Of a DNA stretch of 64,000 nt, positions 19,017 through 28,748 are shown piece after piece. A program made the translations under genes and the position numbers. How positions within the stretch are numbered: position 1 is the first letter of the stretch; the number at the start of each line of letters is the position of its first letter. Under the pieces are notes generated by a model, which did no database searches, was not told the DNA's origin, and worked only from the letters and a program-made list of their open reading frames with translations. Source of the stretch: a bacterium (lineage in GTDB: Bacteria > Bacillota > Bacilli > Lactobacillales > Streptococcaceae); assembly GCA_905221095.1 (NCBI GenBank), contig CAJNBV010000004.1, positions 62,001 to 126,000 of the forward strand. Reading direction: 5' to 3'.

Positions 19017-19045
19017 TTTACTTTTCTTGAAATCTATGGTATAAT
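19017..19045 (+). promoter_or_regulatory. amiA promoter
   Basis: TTTACT (19017-19022), a 17-base spacer and TATAAT (19040-19045) preceded by TGG. It drives the ami operon. Confidence 0.75.
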
Positions 19046-19081
19046 TGATGATAACCTATACTTTATAAGAGGAGTAAAGAA

Positions 19082-21070
19082 ATGAAAAAAAGTCAAGTGC
19101 TTGCTGTAGCAGGAGCTACCTTATTAGCGTCAGGAGTTCTAGCTGCGTGTTCAAACACTAGTTCAAATAATGCTAAACTAGCAAAAGATTACCAATATGT
19201 TTATCAAACAGATCCAGAAACCTTGGATTATATCGTTAGCAATATTGATTCAACATCTTTCATCACAACAAATGCTGTAGATGGTTTGTTGGCTAATGAT
19301 AAATATGGTAATTTAGTTCCTTCTATTGCTGAATCATGGACAGTTTCAAAAGATGGTTTGACTTATACCTATAAAATCCGTAAGGATGCTAAATGGGTAA
19401 CTGCAGAGGGAGAAGAATATGCTCCTGTCACTGCTAAAGACTTCGTTACTGGTTTGAAACATGCGGTAGATGGAAAATCAAAAGGACTTTCAATCGTTAG
19501 CTCTTCTATTAAAGGATTAGAAGCATATATCAAGGGTGAAACAAGTGATTTTTCAACCGTTGGAGTAAAAGCAGTTGATGATCAAACACTAGAATATACC
19601 TTGAACCAGCCAGAAACTTTCTGGAATGACAAGACAACTAGTGGTGTTTTGATGCCAGTTAATGAAGAATTCTTAGCTTCAAAAGGGGAAGGTTTTGGTG
19701 CCCCAACAGATGCCAACTCTATTCTTTATAACGGTCCATTTGTCTTGAAGGCTGTAACTCCTAAATCATCTATCGAGATGGCTAAAAATGACGCTTACTG
19801 GGATAAAGAAAATGTAAAAATTGAGAACGTTAAGTTCACTTTCTGGGATGGTAAGGATCAAGATGTAATTGCCAAAGGTTTTTCTGATGGTCAATATAGC
19901 AAAGCTCGTATCTTCCCTACAAGTTCTACATATGAAAAATATGCAGCTGACTTCAAAGATAACATTTACTTTAACGAACCAGGTGCGGGTGTTGCAACTG
20001 TCAGCTTGAACTATGGTCGTACAACTTATAACCACACTGCTAAGACAAGTGATGCCCAAAAGACATCTACTAAGAAAGCCTTGTTGAACAAGGAATTCCG
20101 TCAAGCCTTGAACTTTGCGGTAGATCGCAGTTCTTATTCAGCTCAAACAAATGGTACTGATGGAGCTGCAGTAGCCATCCGTAATACATTTGCACCATAT
20201 AATCTTCAAGTTGGTAAGAAAACATTTGGTGAATTGGTACAAGATAGCTTGGCTAAGACAAATTCTTCTACTTGGTCAAACGTATCTCTAGCAGATTCTC
20301 AAAATGGCCTTTACAATGAAGAAAAAGCGAAAGAAGTCTTTGCTAAAGCTAAATCAAGCCTACAAGCTGAAGGTGTTGAATTCCCAATCCACTTGGATGC
20401 CTTGGTTATCCAAGAATCAACAGCGGTTGTAAACCGTGTGCAATCATTGAAACAATCAATTGAAAAAGTATTGGGTTCAGATAATGTTGTTGTAGACTTG
20501 CAACAAATGACTCAAGCAGAAGCTTTACCAATTTCATTTAGTGCTCCAACAGCTAAAGAGCAAGACTGGGATATCCATACCTTGCTAGGATGGAACCCTG
20601 ACTATCAAGATCCTTCTACTTTCTTGGATCAGTTCGTCCTTAAGGGAGGAAGTACTCGTCTTTACCTTGGTATTGACCAAAACACTGATGCATCAGTATT
20701 AAGCAAACTTGGTTTAGCTGACTATGGAAAATTACTTGATGACGCAAACAGCGAAAACCAAGATGTTCAAAAACGTTATGAAAAATATGCAGTAGCACAA
20801 GCTTGGTTGACTGACAATGCTTTGACAATTCCAGTAATGGCTTCTCCTAAAGAAACAGCCGTTTCATATGTTTCAAAAGTTCTACCATTTAGCTCTTCAT
20901 ATTCTGTAGCTGGTCTTAAAGGTGAAAATGCAGGATACTTGAAGTATACTGAAGTTGGTGAAAAAGCAATCACCAAAGAAGAGTATGAAAAAGCTCGTGA
21001 AAAATGGTTGAAAGAAAAGACTGAGTCAAACGAAAAAGCTCAAAAAGAATTGGCAAGTCATGTGAAGTAA
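19082..21070 (+). CDS. amiA: Oligopeptide-binding lipoprotein AmiA
   Basis: 662 residues of the SBP_bac_5 (OppA) family. The signal peptide ends in lipobox LAAC (Cys about 23), so the protein is membrane-anchored outside the cell. It captures peptides for the AmiCDEF permease. The C-terminal tail (EKAREKWLKEKTESNEKAQ) matches my recollection of pneumococcal AmiA, while the N-terminal and middle segments differ noticeably, suggesting an allele from another mitis-group species or a mosaic with the AliA/AliB paralogues. The start has AGGAG upstream. Confidence 0.9.
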   Translation: MKKSQVLAVAGATLLASGVLAACSNTSSNNAKLAKDYQYVYQTDPETLDYIVSNIDSTSFITTNAVDGLLANDKYGNLVPSIAESWTVSKDGLTYTYKIRKDAKWVTAEGEEYAPVTAKDFVTGLKHAVDGKSKGLSIVSSSIKGLEAYIKGETSDFSTVGVKAVDDQTLEYTLNQPETFWNDKTTSGVLMPVNEEFLASKGEGFGAPTDANSILYNGPFVLKAVTPKSSIEMAKNDAYWDKENVKIENVKFTFWDGKDQDVIAKGFSDGQYSKARIFPTSSTYEKYAADFKDNIYFNEPGAGVATVSLNYGRTTYNHTAKTSDAQKTSTKKALLNKEFRQALNFAVDRSSYSAQTNGTDGAAVAIRNTFAPYNLQVGKKTFGELVQDSLAKTNSSTWSNVSLADSQNGLYNEEKAKEVFAKAKSSLQAEGVEFPIHLDALVIQESTAVVNRVQSLKQSIEKVLGSDNVVVDLQQMTQAEALPISFSAPTAKEQDWDIHTLLGWNPDYQDPSTFLDQFVLKGGSTRLYLGIDQNTDASVLSKLGLADYGKLLDDANSENQDVQKRYEKYAVAQAWLTDNALTIPVMASPKETAVSYVSKVLPFSSSYSVAGLKGENAGYLKYTEVGEKAITKEEYEKAREKWLKEKTESNEKAQKELASHVK

Positions 21071-21081
21071 ATAATTTTCAA

Positions 21082-21115
21082 TAGAACTTTCTCTCCATGA
21101 GGAGAAGGTTCTTTT
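21082..21115 (+). terminator. Hairpin between amiA and amiC
   Basis: AGAACTTTCTCTCC pairs imperfectly with GGAGAAGGTTCT, followed by TTTTGGGATTTTT. It probably causes partial termination so that the binding protein is made in excess over the permease. Confidence 0.7.
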
Positions 21116-21136
21116 GGGATTTTTAAAGGAAATGAT

Positions 21137-22633
21137 ATGAAAAAATATATTTTTATGCGTGTTTTGCGGTCATTGGTTTCTATCTTTTTAGTAACAACCT
21201 TGACTTACACGATTATCTATACAATGGTTCCTCGAAAATTGATTTTCAAACAGGATACCAACTATAACAAGATTGCGACAACTGCTGATAAACGTGATAA
21301 CTATGAAAATACCGTTTATGAGCGTATGGGCTATATCGAGTACTACGATACCAAAGAGTTGCAAGAAAAAGCTAGCCAAATGGATTCTTCTGTAACAGTT
21401 GAAGCTAATGACACCAACAAGGCTATCTATGAAAAATACATCAAACAAATCGGTCATGGTTGGACCTTGGGAGAATTTACTGAAAGTGGCCAATTCTACG
21501 CTACTCGTGAAATCCCAATTTTTGAACGTGTTTTCAAATTCTATGCTAACTTGATTGACATTGACCATACTAATAAAATTCAAGACCCTGAAAACCCAGA
21601 CTTGAAACGTTACCTTCGTTTTGAAAATGATCCAGCTATCGGATGGTCATTGGTCGGTTCAGGAACTAAACACAAATATCTCTTGTACTTCAACAGTCAG
21701 TTCCCATTTGTGCATCAAAACTTTGTGAACATCAATTTAGGTGACTCTTATCCAACCTATGCTAATAGCCCTGTTTTACAGGTTATTACTCAGGGACAAG
21801 GACAAACAAAAACTGCTCAAGTTCAGTTCCCAACAGGTAAGAAAACTTCTTCTGTAAATATTTACTCAAGAACCTACAAATCACCTAGTCAGGCTGACTC
21901 TCGTGAAGTAGCCAACTACGGAAAAGATGATCCTTATACAGCTACTGAAAGTAACTACCAATATCCTTCTATGATTGCCAGCTCTGCAGTCGTTGGATTG
22001 ATTGGTTTGGTAATTTCTTATGCGATTGCCGTGCCGCTTGGTTCAGCTATGGCTCGCTTCAAGAATACTTGGATTGATAGCTTCTCAACAGGGGCTTTGA
22101 CTTTCTTGATGGCTCTTCCAACAATTGCCTTGGTTTATATCGTTCGTTTGGCTGGTTCTTCAATCGGCTTGCCAGATTCATTCCCTATCTTGGGTGCTGG
22201 TGATTGGCGTTCATATGTTTTACCAGCGGTTATCCTTGGTTTGTTGGGGGCTCCTGGTACAGCTATTTGGATTCGTCGTTATATGATTGACTTGCAATCA
22301 CAAGATTTTGTACGTTTTGCTCGTGCAAAAGGTTTGTCTGAAAAAGAAATTTCAAACAAACACATCTTTAAAAATGCCATGGTTCCGCTGGTTTCAGGAA
22401 TTCCTGGTGCCGTTATCGGGGTTATCGGTGGTGCCACTCTTACTGAAACAGTCTTCGCCTTCCCAGGTATGGGTAAAATGTTGATTGACTCTGTAAAAGC
22501 ATCTAATAACTCTATGGTCGTTGGTCTTGTCTTCATCTTTACATGTATTTCTATCTTCTCACTTCTTTTAGGAGATATTTGGATGACCATTATTGACCCA
22601 CGTATTAAATTGACTGAGAAAGGAGGCAAATAA
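21137..22633 (+). CDS. amiC: Oligopeptide ABC permease AmiC
   Basis: 498 residues. The N-terminal membrane segment (about 8-28) is followed by a large extracellular insertion (about 30-275), characteristic of AmiC/OppB of streptococci. The BPD_transp_1 core (about 285-490) has the EAA-like loop [23 protein letters not shown] that docks the ATPases. It partners AmiD. Its stop overlaps the amiD start by one base. Confidence 0.95.
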   Translation: MKKYIFMRVLRSLVSIFLVTTLTYTIIYTMVPRKLIFKQDTNYNKIATTADKRDNYENTVYERMGYIEYYDTKELQEKASQMDSSVTVEANDTNKAIYEKYIKQIGHGWTLGEFTESGQFYATREIPIFERVFKFYANLIDIDHTNKIQDPENPDLKRYLRFENDPAIGWSLVGSGTKHKYLLYFNSQFPFVHQNFVNINLGDSYPTYANSPVLQVITQGQGQTKTAQVQFPTGKKTSSVNIYSRTYKSPSQADSREVANYGKDDPYTATESNYQYPSMIASSAVVGLIGLVISYAIAVPLGSAMARFKNTWIDSFSTGALTFLMALPTIALVYIVRLAGSSIGLPDSFPILGAGDWRSYVLPAVILGLLGAPGTAIWIRRYMIDLQSQDFVRFARAKGLSEKEISNKHIFKNAMVPLVSGIPGAVIGVIGGATLTETVFAFPGMGKMLIDSVKASNNSMVVGLVFIFTCISIFSLLLGDIWMTIIDPRIKLTEKGGK

Positions 22634-23559
22634 TGTCTACAATCGATAAAGAAAAATTTCAGTTCGTAAAACGTGACGATTTTGCCTCTGAAGCCATTGA
22701 TGCGCCAGCATATTCTTACTGGGGATCAGTGTTTAGACAATTTATGAAGAAAAAATCAACTGTAGTCATGTTGGGAATTTTGGTGGCTATCATTTTGATG
22801 AGTTTCATCTATCCGATGTTTTCTAAGTTTGATTTTAATGATGTCAGCAAGGTAAACGACTTTAGTGCTCGTTATATCAAGCCAAATGCTGAGCATTGGT
22901 TCGGTACAGACAGCAATGGTAAATCGCTCTTTGACGGTGTCTGGTTCGGAGCTCGTAACTCTATCCTCATTTCTGTGATTGCGACAGTGATTAATTTGGT
23001 TATCGGTGTCTTTGTCGGCGGTATTTGGGGTATTTCAAAATCAGTTGACCGTGTCATGATGGAAGTTTACAACGTCATCTCAAACATCCCATCTCTTTTG
23101 ATCGTCATTGTCTTGACTTACTCAATCGGAGCTGGATTCTGGAATCTGATTTTTGCCATGAGTGTGACAACATGGATTGGAATTGCCTTCATGATTCGTG
23201 TGCAAATCTTGCGTTATCGTGATTTGGAATACAACTTGGCGTCACGTACTTTGGGAACACCAACCTTGAAGATTGTTGCCAAAAACATCATGCCACAATT
23301 GGTATCTGTTATTGTGACAACGATGACCCAAATGCTTCCAAGCTTTATCTCATACGAAGCCTTCTTGTCTTTCTTCGGTCTTGGCTTACCGATTACAGTG
23401 CCAAGTTTGGGTCGTTTGATTTCGGATTATTCACAAAACGTAACAACCAATGCTTACTTGTTCTGGATTCCATTGACAACTCTTGTCTTGGTATCCTTGT
23501 CCCTTTTCGTAGTTGGTCAAAACTTAGCGGATGCTAGTGATCCACGTACACATAGATAG
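22633..23559 (+). CDS. amiD: Oligopeptide ABC permease AmiD
   Basis: 308 residues. The OppC-type N-terminal segment (residues about 1-60), a first membrane helix, the [19 protein letters not shown] motif and the core permease domain are present, with the EAA loop [21 protein letters not shown]. It ends with [14 protein letters not shown], typical of OppC proteins. Start ATG overlaps the amiC stop; GGAGG lies upstream. Confidence 0.96.
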   Translation: MSTIDKEKFQFVKRDDFASEAIDAPAYSYWGSVFRQFMKKKSTVVMLGILVAIILMSFIYPMFSKFDFNDVSKVNDFSARYIKPNAEHWFGTDSNGKSLFDGVWFGARNSILISVIATVINLVIGVFVGGIWGISKSVDRVMMEVYNVISNIPSLLIVIVLTYSIGAGFWNLIFAMSVTTWIGIAFMIRVQILRYRDLEYNLASRTLGTPTLKIVAKNIMPQLVSVIVTTMTQMLPSFISYEAFLSFFGLGLPITVPSLGRLISDYSQNVTTNAYLFWIPLTTLVLVSLSLFVVGQNLADASDPRTHR

Positions 23560-23567
23560 GAGTAGAA

Positions 23568-24635
23568 ATGACAAAAGAAAAAAATGTAATTTTGACTGCT
23601 CGCGATATTGTCGTGGAATTTGACGTTCGTGACAAAGTATTGACAGCCATTCGCGGCGTTTCCCTTGAACTAGTTGAAGGAGAAGTGTTGGCTTTGGTAG
23701 GTGAGTCAGGATCAGGTAAATCTGTTTTGACAAAGACCTTCACAGGTATGCTCGAAGAAAATGGTCGTATTGCTCAAGGTAGCATTGACTACCGTGGTCA
23801 AGATTTGACAGCCTTGTCTTCACACAAAGATTGGGAACAAATTCGTGGTGCTAAGATTGCGACTATCTTCCAAGACCCAATGACTAGTTTGGACCCAATT
23901 AAAACAATTGGTAGTCAGATTACAGAAGTTATTGTAAAACACCAAGGAAAAACAGCCAAGGAAGCAAAAGAATTGGCTATTGACTACATGAATAAGGTTG
24001 GGATTCCAGACGCAGATAGACGTTTTGATGAATACCCATTCCAATATTCTGGAGGAATGCGTCAACGTATCGTTATTGCCATTGCTCTTGCCTGCCGACC
24101 CGATGTCTTGATCTGTGATGAGCCAACAACTGCCTTGGATGTGACCATCCAAGCTCAGATTATTGATTTGCTCAAATCATTACAAAATGAGTATCATTTC
24201 ACAACAATTTTTATCACTCACGACCTTGGTGTGGTAGCAAGTATTGCGGATAAGGTAGCGGTTATGTATGCAGGAGAAATCGTTGAATATGGAACTGTTG
24301 AGGAAGTCTTCTATGACCCTCGTCATCCATATACATGGAGTCTCTTGTCTAGCTTGCCTCAACTTGCTGATGATAAAGGGGATCTTTACTCAATCCCAGG
24401 AACACCTCCGTCACTTTATACTGACCTGAAAGGGGATGCCTTTGCCTTGCGTTCAGACTATGCAATGCAGATTGACTTCGAACAAAAAGCTCCTCAATTC
24501 TCAGTATCAGAGACACATTGGGCTAAAACTTGGCTTCTTCATGAGGATGCTCCAAAAGTAGAAAAACCAGCTGTGATTGCAAATCTCCACGATAAGATCC
24601 GTGAAAAAATGGGATTTGCCCATCTGGCAGACTAG
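23568..24635 (+). CDS. amiE: Oligopeptide ABC transporter ATPase AmiE
   Basis: 355 residues. Walker A is GESGSGKS (about 45-52), the signature YSGGMRQR, Walker [12 protein letters not shown], and the switch His is in FITHDLGVV. The C-terminal oligo_HPY extension ([13 protein letters not shown]) is followed by a further streptococcal tail to DKIREKMGF. It pairs with AmiF to energise uptake of peptides, including signals for competence control. Confidence 0.96.
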   Translation: MTKEKNVILTARDIVVEFDVRDKVLTAIRGVSLELVEGEVLALVGESGSGKSVLTKTFTGMLEENGRIAQGSIDYRGQDLTALSSHKDWEQIRGAKIATIFQDPMTSLDPIKTIGSQITEVIVKHQGKTAKEAKELAIDYMNKVGIPDADRRFDEYPFQYSGGMRQRIVIAIALACRPDVLICDEPTTALDVTIQAQIIDLLKSLQNEYHFTTIFITHDLGVVASIADKVAVMYAGEIVEYGTVEEVFYDPRHPYTWSLLSSLPQLADDKGDLYSIPGTPPSLYTDLKGDAFALRSDYAMQIDFEQKAPQFSVSETHWAKTWLLHEDAPKVEKPAVIANLHDKIREKMGFAHLAD

Positions 24636-24645
24636 GAGGAAGGAA

Positions 24646-25572
24646 ATGTCTGAAAAATTAGTAGAAATCAAAGATTTAGAAATTTCCTTCGGTGAAGGAA
24701 GTAAGAAGTTTGTCGCGGTTAAAAATGCCAACTTCTTTATCAACAAGGGAGAAACCTTCTCGCTTGTAGGTGAGTCAGGAAGTGGGAAAACAACTATTGG
24801 TCGTGCCATCATTGGTCTAAATGACACAAGTAATGGTGATATCATTTTTGATGGTCAAAAGATTAATGGTAAGAAATCGCGCGAACAAGCTGCGGAATTG
24901 ATTCGTCGTATCCAAATGATTTTCCAAGACCCTGCAGCAAGTTTGAATGAACGTGCTACTGTTGATTATATTATTTCTGAAGGTCTTTACAATCACCGTC
25001 TGTTTAAGGATGAAGAAGAACGTAAAGAGAAAGTTAAAAATATTATCCGTGAAGTTGGTCTTCTTGCTGAGCATTTGACTCGTTATCCTCATGAGTTCTC
25101 AGGTGGTCAACGTCAACGTATTGGTATTGCTCGTGCCTTGGTCATGCAACCAGACTTTGTTATTGCGGATGAGCCAATTTCAGCCTTGGATGTTTCTGTG
25201 CGTGCTCAAGTCTTGAACTTGCTCAAAAAATTCCAAAAAGAACTTGGTTTGACCTATCTCTTCATCGCCCATGACTTATCTGTCGTTCGCTTTATTTCAG
25301 ATCGTATCGCAGTTATTTACAAGGGTGTTATTGTAGAGGTTGCCGAAACAGAAGAATTGTTTAACAATCCAATTCACCCATATACTCAAGCCTTGCTTTC
25401 AGCGGTACCAATTCCAGACCCTATCTTGGAACGCAAGAAGGTCTTGAAGGTTTACGACCCAAGTCAACACGATTATGAGACAGATAAGCCATCCATGGTT
25501 GAAATCCGTCCAGGTCACTATGTTTGGGCTAACCAAGCAGAATTGGCACGTTACCAACAAGGATTAAACTAA
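24646..25572 (+). CDS. amiF: Oligopeptide ABC transporter ATPase AmiF
   Basis: 308 residues from ATG 24646, which has AGGAGGAAGG upstream; a longer in-frame start at 24577 lies inside amiE and lacks a Shine-Dalgarno. Walker A GESGSGKT, signature FSGGQRQR, Walker [12 protein letters not shown], His in FIAHDLSVV and the oligo_HPY motif [13 protein letters not shown] are present. It is the last gene of the ami operon, followed by a strong terminator. Confidence 0.96.
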   Translation: MSEKLVEIKDLEISFGEGSKKFVAVKNANFFINKGETFSLVGESGSGKTTIGRAIIGLNDTSNGDIIFDGQKINGKKSREQAAELIRRIQMIFQDPAASLNERATVDYIISEGLYNHRLFKDEEERKEKVKNIIREVGLLAEHLTRYPHEFSGGQRQRIGIARALVMQPDFVIADEPISALDVSVRAQVLNLLKKFQKELGLTYLFIAHDLSVVRFISDRIAVIYKGVIVEVAETEELFNNPIHPYTQALLSAVPIPDPILERKKVLKVYDPSQHDYETDKPSMVEIRPGHYVWANQAELARYQQGLN

Positions 25573-25577
25573 TAATG

Positions 25578-25626
25578 GTTTTATAATTTCCATGTCAATT
25601 TTTATGGGAATTATAAAACTTTTTTG
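25578..25626 (+). terminator. ami operon terminator
   Basis: GTTTTATAATTTCCAT (25578-25593) pairs with ATGGGAATTATAAAAC (25604-25619) with one G-U, followed by TTTTTT. Confidence 0.92.
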
Positions 25627-25690
25627 TTGGATTGATTTGAAAAAACTTTGAAAGAATTTTCGAAAAATTTTAAAAAATTCTGAAATATTC

Positions 25691-25719
25691 TTGACAGCTG
25701 ATGAAAAAGGTGGTAAGAT
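25691..25719 (+). promoter_or_regulatory. Promoter of the attenuated trpXYZ-like transcript
   Basis: TTGACA (25691-25696), exactly 17 bases, then TAAGAT (25714-25719) preceded by TGG. It is one of the best sigma-70-type promoters in the window. The long 26014 leader (about 290 bases) starts here. Confidence 0.88.
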
Positions 25720-25751
25720 AGGAAACATCAAAAAAGAAAGCAGAAAAAGAA

Positions 25752-25811
25752 ATGAATAAAAGACAAGCTGTAACAATGAATCAAAACTTTTACTTTAGCT
25801 ACTTTAGATAG
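25752..25811 (+). CDS. Aromatic-rich leader peptide (19 aa)
   Basis: ATG at 25752, about 26 bases after the expected transcription start, opens a 19-codon frame, MNKRQAVTMNQNFYFSYFR, ending in TAG at 25809-25811. Five of seven consecutive codons (13-18, with one serine) are Phe or Tyr. The upstream AAAAAGA is only a weak Shine-Dalgarno. The stop codon abuts the first arm of the hairpin chain that ends in a terminator. I read it as a leader peptide sensing charged tRNA-Phe/tRNA-Tyr; expression is not proven. Confidence 0.7.
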   Translation: MNKRQAVTMNQNFYFSYFR

Positions 25812-25984
25812 TGTTTGTAGACATGTCACCATGGATGCAAACAGTTCAAGCAATTTGTTTGTATCTATGTGGCTAAGATTTTTGATTGCGGTCCATATAG
25901 ATGAATATCTAAATGGACTAGCTAAGTTATAACTTGTTAGATTATTTCAAGCATCCGTTTAGATATTATCTAGGCGGTTTTTTG
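25812..25984 (+). promoter_or_regulatory. Multi-state attenuator/antiterminator leader
   Basis: Hand pairing gives two exclusive sets. ON set: 25812-25825 with 25830-25843; 25863-25872 with 25893-25902; 25904-25917 with 25954-25967. OFF set: 25830-25843 with 25856-25869 (14 bp); 25891-25902 with 25907-25918; and the terminator 25955-25964 with 25968-25977 followed by TTTTTTG. Each arm of one set is consumed in the other. No T-box sequence (AGGGTGGNACCGCG) is present. Ribosome position on the leader peptide would decide which set forms. Confidence 0.75.
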
Positions 25985-26013
25985 TTTTATCTTTTCTGAG
26001 AAGGAGTTTCATT

Positions 26014-26991
26014 ATGAAAGTTGTTCGAAAATTACTAGCCCCCCTCTTGGTAGTGGGGATCCTCTTGACCTCTCTGATCAGTTTGCATCAGTTGAAGGCA
26101 GACAAGAAAAAAGATGTTTTTCGTATCGGTATTTCGCAGTTTATTACCCACCAGTCCTTAGACGCTACTAGAGAAGGTTTTGTGGATGAGCTGGCCAAAC
26201 AAGGCTATGTGGAAGGGAAAAATATCGAGATTGATTTGCAAAATGCACAGGGAGAACAAAGAAATCTAAAAACGATTTCCCAGCAGCTAGCAGAATCTAG
26301 TGATGTCGTTCTAGCCATCGCAACGCCTTCTGCTCAGAGCTTGGCTAATACAACACAAACGACACCGGTTATCTTTTCAGCTGTAACAGACCCTGTCAGT
26401 GCCAAGCTGGTTGAGTCAAGAGAACACCCTGGGGGCAATGTAACTGGAACAAGCGACCAGTCATCAGATGCCATTTCAACCCAAATCAATTTGATAAAGA
26501 AAGTGTTGCCAAAGGCTAAAACAATTGGAATTCTCTATACTCAGAGCGAGCCAAACTCAGTTGTCCAAAAGGATGAAGCTAAGCGACTTCTGGAAGAAAA
26601 AGGCTTTACCGTTGTTGAAAAAACAATCTTGGACAGTAACAACGTCAAGGCGGCAGCAGAGAGTTTGATGGCAGAAGTGGATATGGTTTTTGTACCAACG
26701 GACAATATCATTTCGTCAACTATGGAAACAGTCAAACAGGTTTCAATTAAACACAAGGTTCCAGTATTCGGTGGTTCAACAGAAATGATTGCGGTTGGTG
26801 GTTTGTATAACTACGGAACCAATTATGAAGAATTGGGACGGCAGACAGCCCGTATGTTGATTCGTGTTTTAAAAGGTGAGAAGCCAGAAAATATAGCAGT
26901 TGAGTTGCCTGAAAAACTGGAATTGCATACCAATAAAGAAATGGCAGATGCACTAGGAATTGATATTAGTAAGTTAGAAAGCAAGGAATAG
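26014..26991 (+). CDS. trpX: ABC transporter substrate-binding protein, TrpX-like (ABC_sub_bind family)
   Basis: 325 residues. An N-terminal signal segment without a lipobox cysteine (about 8-27) suggests a membrane-anchored binding protein. The mature part has the two-lobed ABC_sub_bind (PF04392-type) features: VFRIGISQFITHQSLDATREGF, VIFSAVTDPVSAKLV, GGNVTGTSDQ and VPVFGGSTEMIAVGGLYNYG. The family is usually annotated as tryptophan transport from regulatory predictions. The Phe/Tyr leader peptide upstream argues for an aromatic substrate and makes Phe or Tyr as likely as Trp. The start has AGAAGGAG upstream. Confidence 0.82.
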   Translation: MKVVRKLLAPLLVVGILLTSLISLHQLKADKKKDVFRIGISQFITHQSLDATREGFVDELAKQGYVEGKNIEIDLQNAQGEQRNLKTISQQLAESSDVVLAIATPSAQSLANTTQTTPVIFSAVTDPVSAKLVESREHPGGNVTGTSDQSSDAISTQINLIKKVLPKAKTIGILYTQSEPNSVVQKDEAKRLLEEKGFTVVEKTILDSNNVKAAAESLMAEVDMVFVPTDNIISSTMETVKQVSIKHKVPVFGGSTEMIAVGGLYNYGTNYEELGRQTARMLIRVLKGEKPENIAVELPEKLELHTNKEMADALGIDISKLESKE

Positions 26992-27002
26992 GGAGGTTTA
27001 AG

Positions 27003-27896
27003 ATGAGTTTTGTATTATCTAGTTTATCAGAAGGTTTGTTGTGGTCGATTATGGCCATTGGGGTCTACTTGACTTTCCGTATTTTGGATATTGCGGATAT
27101 GACTGCTGAAGGAGCCTTTCCTTTGGGGGCAGCTGTCGTTGTATCGCAGATACAGGCAGGGGCAAATCCTTGGATTGCGACTTTACTTGCTTTGCTGGCA
27201 GGTATGATTGCTGGTCTTGTGTCAGGTATGCTTCACACCAAGATGAAAATCCCAGCTCTCTTGACAGGGATTGTAACCTTGACAGGGCTTTATTCAATTA
27301 ATATTAAAATCATGGGCAGTGTGCCCAATCTTTCCTTGGGAGATTCTTCAACTGTCTTTAAACAATTGACGCGCTTGGGACTGACAAATGAAGAAGCTGT
27401 TTTCTCATTCAGTTTGGCCTGTCTCTTACTTGTTTGTTTGGTCTTGACTCTTTTGATGAAAACGGAGATTGGCTTGGTCTTGCGTTCGACTGGGGACAAT
27501 ATTCCGATGAGTGAGGCTAATGGGGTCAATGTAGACACCATGAAGATTGTTGGTTACATGATTTCAAATGGTTTGATTGCTCTATGTGGTTCCTTGTTCG
27601 CTCAAAATGATGGATTTTCAGATGTGACTTCTGGGACAGGAACCATCGTTGTCGGTTTGAGCGCAGTCATTATTGCGGAAGTCTTGATACACGATTTGAC
27701 CATTGGAGGTCGCTTGTTATCCATCGGAATTGGAGCAATTGTTTACCGTTTGATTATTTTAAATATCTATGAAATTCCAAATCTAGATCAGAACCTGGTT
27801 CGTCTCTTTAATGCAATCTTGTTAGCCTTGGTTCTATTTGCACCAGAATTACAAAAGAGACTAAAGATTCGTGGTTTGAAACTGAGAAATGAATAG
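27003..27896 (+). CDS. trpY: ABC transporter permease, TrpY-like
   Basis: 297 residues with about eight membrane segments, of the BPD_transp_2 (LivH-like) family. Visible features are ADMTAEGAFPLGAAVV near the N-terminus, LLTGIVTLTGLYSINIKIMG, and GLVLRSTGDNIPMSEANGV, the cytoplasmic coupling loop. It begins 11 bases after trpX with GGGAGG upstream and is followed by the ATPase 12 bases on. Confidence 0.88.
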   Translation: MSFVLSSLSEGLLWSIMAIGVYLTFRILDIADMTAEGAFPLGAAVVVSQIQAGANPWIATLLALLAGMIAGLVSGMLHTKMKIPALLTGIVTLTGLYSINIKIMGSVPNLSLGDSSTVFKQLTRLGLTNEEAVFSFSLACLLLVCLVLTLLMKTEIGLVLRSTGDNIPMSEANGVNVDTMKIVGYMISNGLIALCGSLFAQNDGFSDVTSGTGTIVVGLSAVIIAEVLIHDLTIGGRLLSIGIGAIVYRLIILNIYEIPNLDQNLVRLFNAILLALVLFAPELQKRLKIRGLKLRNE

Positions 27897-27908
27897 GAGG
27901 AGAAAGTT

Positions 27909-28712
27909 ATGGCAAGTTTGTTAACACTTGAAAATATTCACAAAACATTTGAAGCAGGGACGGTCAATGAAAACCATGTCCTAAAAGGATTAGATTTAGA
28001 GGTTGAAGAGGGAGATTTTATCTCTGTAATCGGTGGAAATGGAGCAGGGAAATCCACTTTGATGAATATCTTGGCTGGAAATCTATCTGTGGACGAAGGG
28101 GACCTTTTGTTGGAAGGGAAATCCATTAAAAATCTGAGTGTACGAAAGAGAGCCAAGGATATTGCACGTGTTTTTCAAGATCCTAAGATGGGGACAGCTT
28201 CTCGTTTGACGATTGAGGAGAATATGGCCATTGCCTTGAGACGTGGACAGAAGAGAGGGCTTGGCTGGGGCGTGAAGGAAAAGGACAGAATCCAGTTCCA
28301 AGAGGCCTTGAAAGAGTTGAATATCGGTCTTGAAAATCGCTTGAAAGTAGATACTCAATACCTTTCAGGAGGACAAAGACAGGCCTTGACCCTAGTCATG
28401 GCAGCCTTGGTGAAACCTAAGCTCTTGTTGTTGGATGAACACACTGCGGCACTTGACCCGAAAACGAGTCAAATGGTGATGGACTTGACGCAAAAGATTG
28501 TAGAGCACCATCAGTTGACTACTCTGATGATTACCCACGATATGAACCATGCGATTGAGTACGGGAATCGTCTTATTATGCTCTATCAAGGCAAGATAGT
28601 GGTGGATGTCAAAGGAGAAGAGAAAAAGCATCTGACAGTTGAAGATCTTATGCATCTCTTCCAGAAAAATAGTGGCCAAAGTCTGGTCAGTGATGAATTA
28701 GTGTTGGGATAA
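27909..28712 (+). CDS. trpZ: ABC transporter ATP-binding protein, TrpZ-like
   Basis: 267 residues. Walker A GGNGAGKS (about 41-48), Q-loop in VFQDPKMG, signature LSGGQRQAL, Walker B LLLLDEHTAALDP and His in MITHDMNHA. The Walker B is followed by His rather than the usual Pro (DEHTAAL), as in this subfamily. GGAGGAG lies upstream. It completes a binding protein-permease-ATPase importer. Confidence 0.9.
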   Translation: MASLLTLENIHKTFEAGTVNENHVLKGLDLEVEEGDFISVIGGNGAGKSTLMNILAGNLSVDEGDLLLEGKSIKNLSVRKRAKDIARVFQDPKMGTASRLTIEENMAIALRRGQKRGLGWGVKEKDRIQFQEALKELNIGLENRLKVDTQYLSGGQRQALTLVMAALVKPKLLLLDEHTAALDPKTSQMVMDLTQKIVEHHQLTTLMITHDMNHAIEYGNRLIMLYQGKIVVDVKGEEKKHLTVEDLMHLFQKNSGQSLVSDELVLG

Positions 28713-28715
28713 AGA

Positions 28716-28748
28716 AAAAGGCTGAAATCTAGTGTTTCAGTCTTTTAT
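28716..28748. terminator. Convergent terminator between trpZ and treR
   Basis: GCTGAAA (28721-28727) pairs with TTTCAGT (28735-28741) with A-rich and T-rich flanks, so it can serve both converging genes. Confidence 0.75.

Noticed and set aside
24577..24645. Longer N-terminus for AmiF
   Set aside because: The extension overlaps the end of amiE and has no Shine-Dalgarno, while ATG 24646 has a strong one.
25700..26000. T-box riboswitch upstream of trpX
   Set aside because: There is no AGGGTGGNACCGCG T-box sequence and no specifier-loop/stem I architecture; the leader instead has a translated short frame and alternative hairpins.
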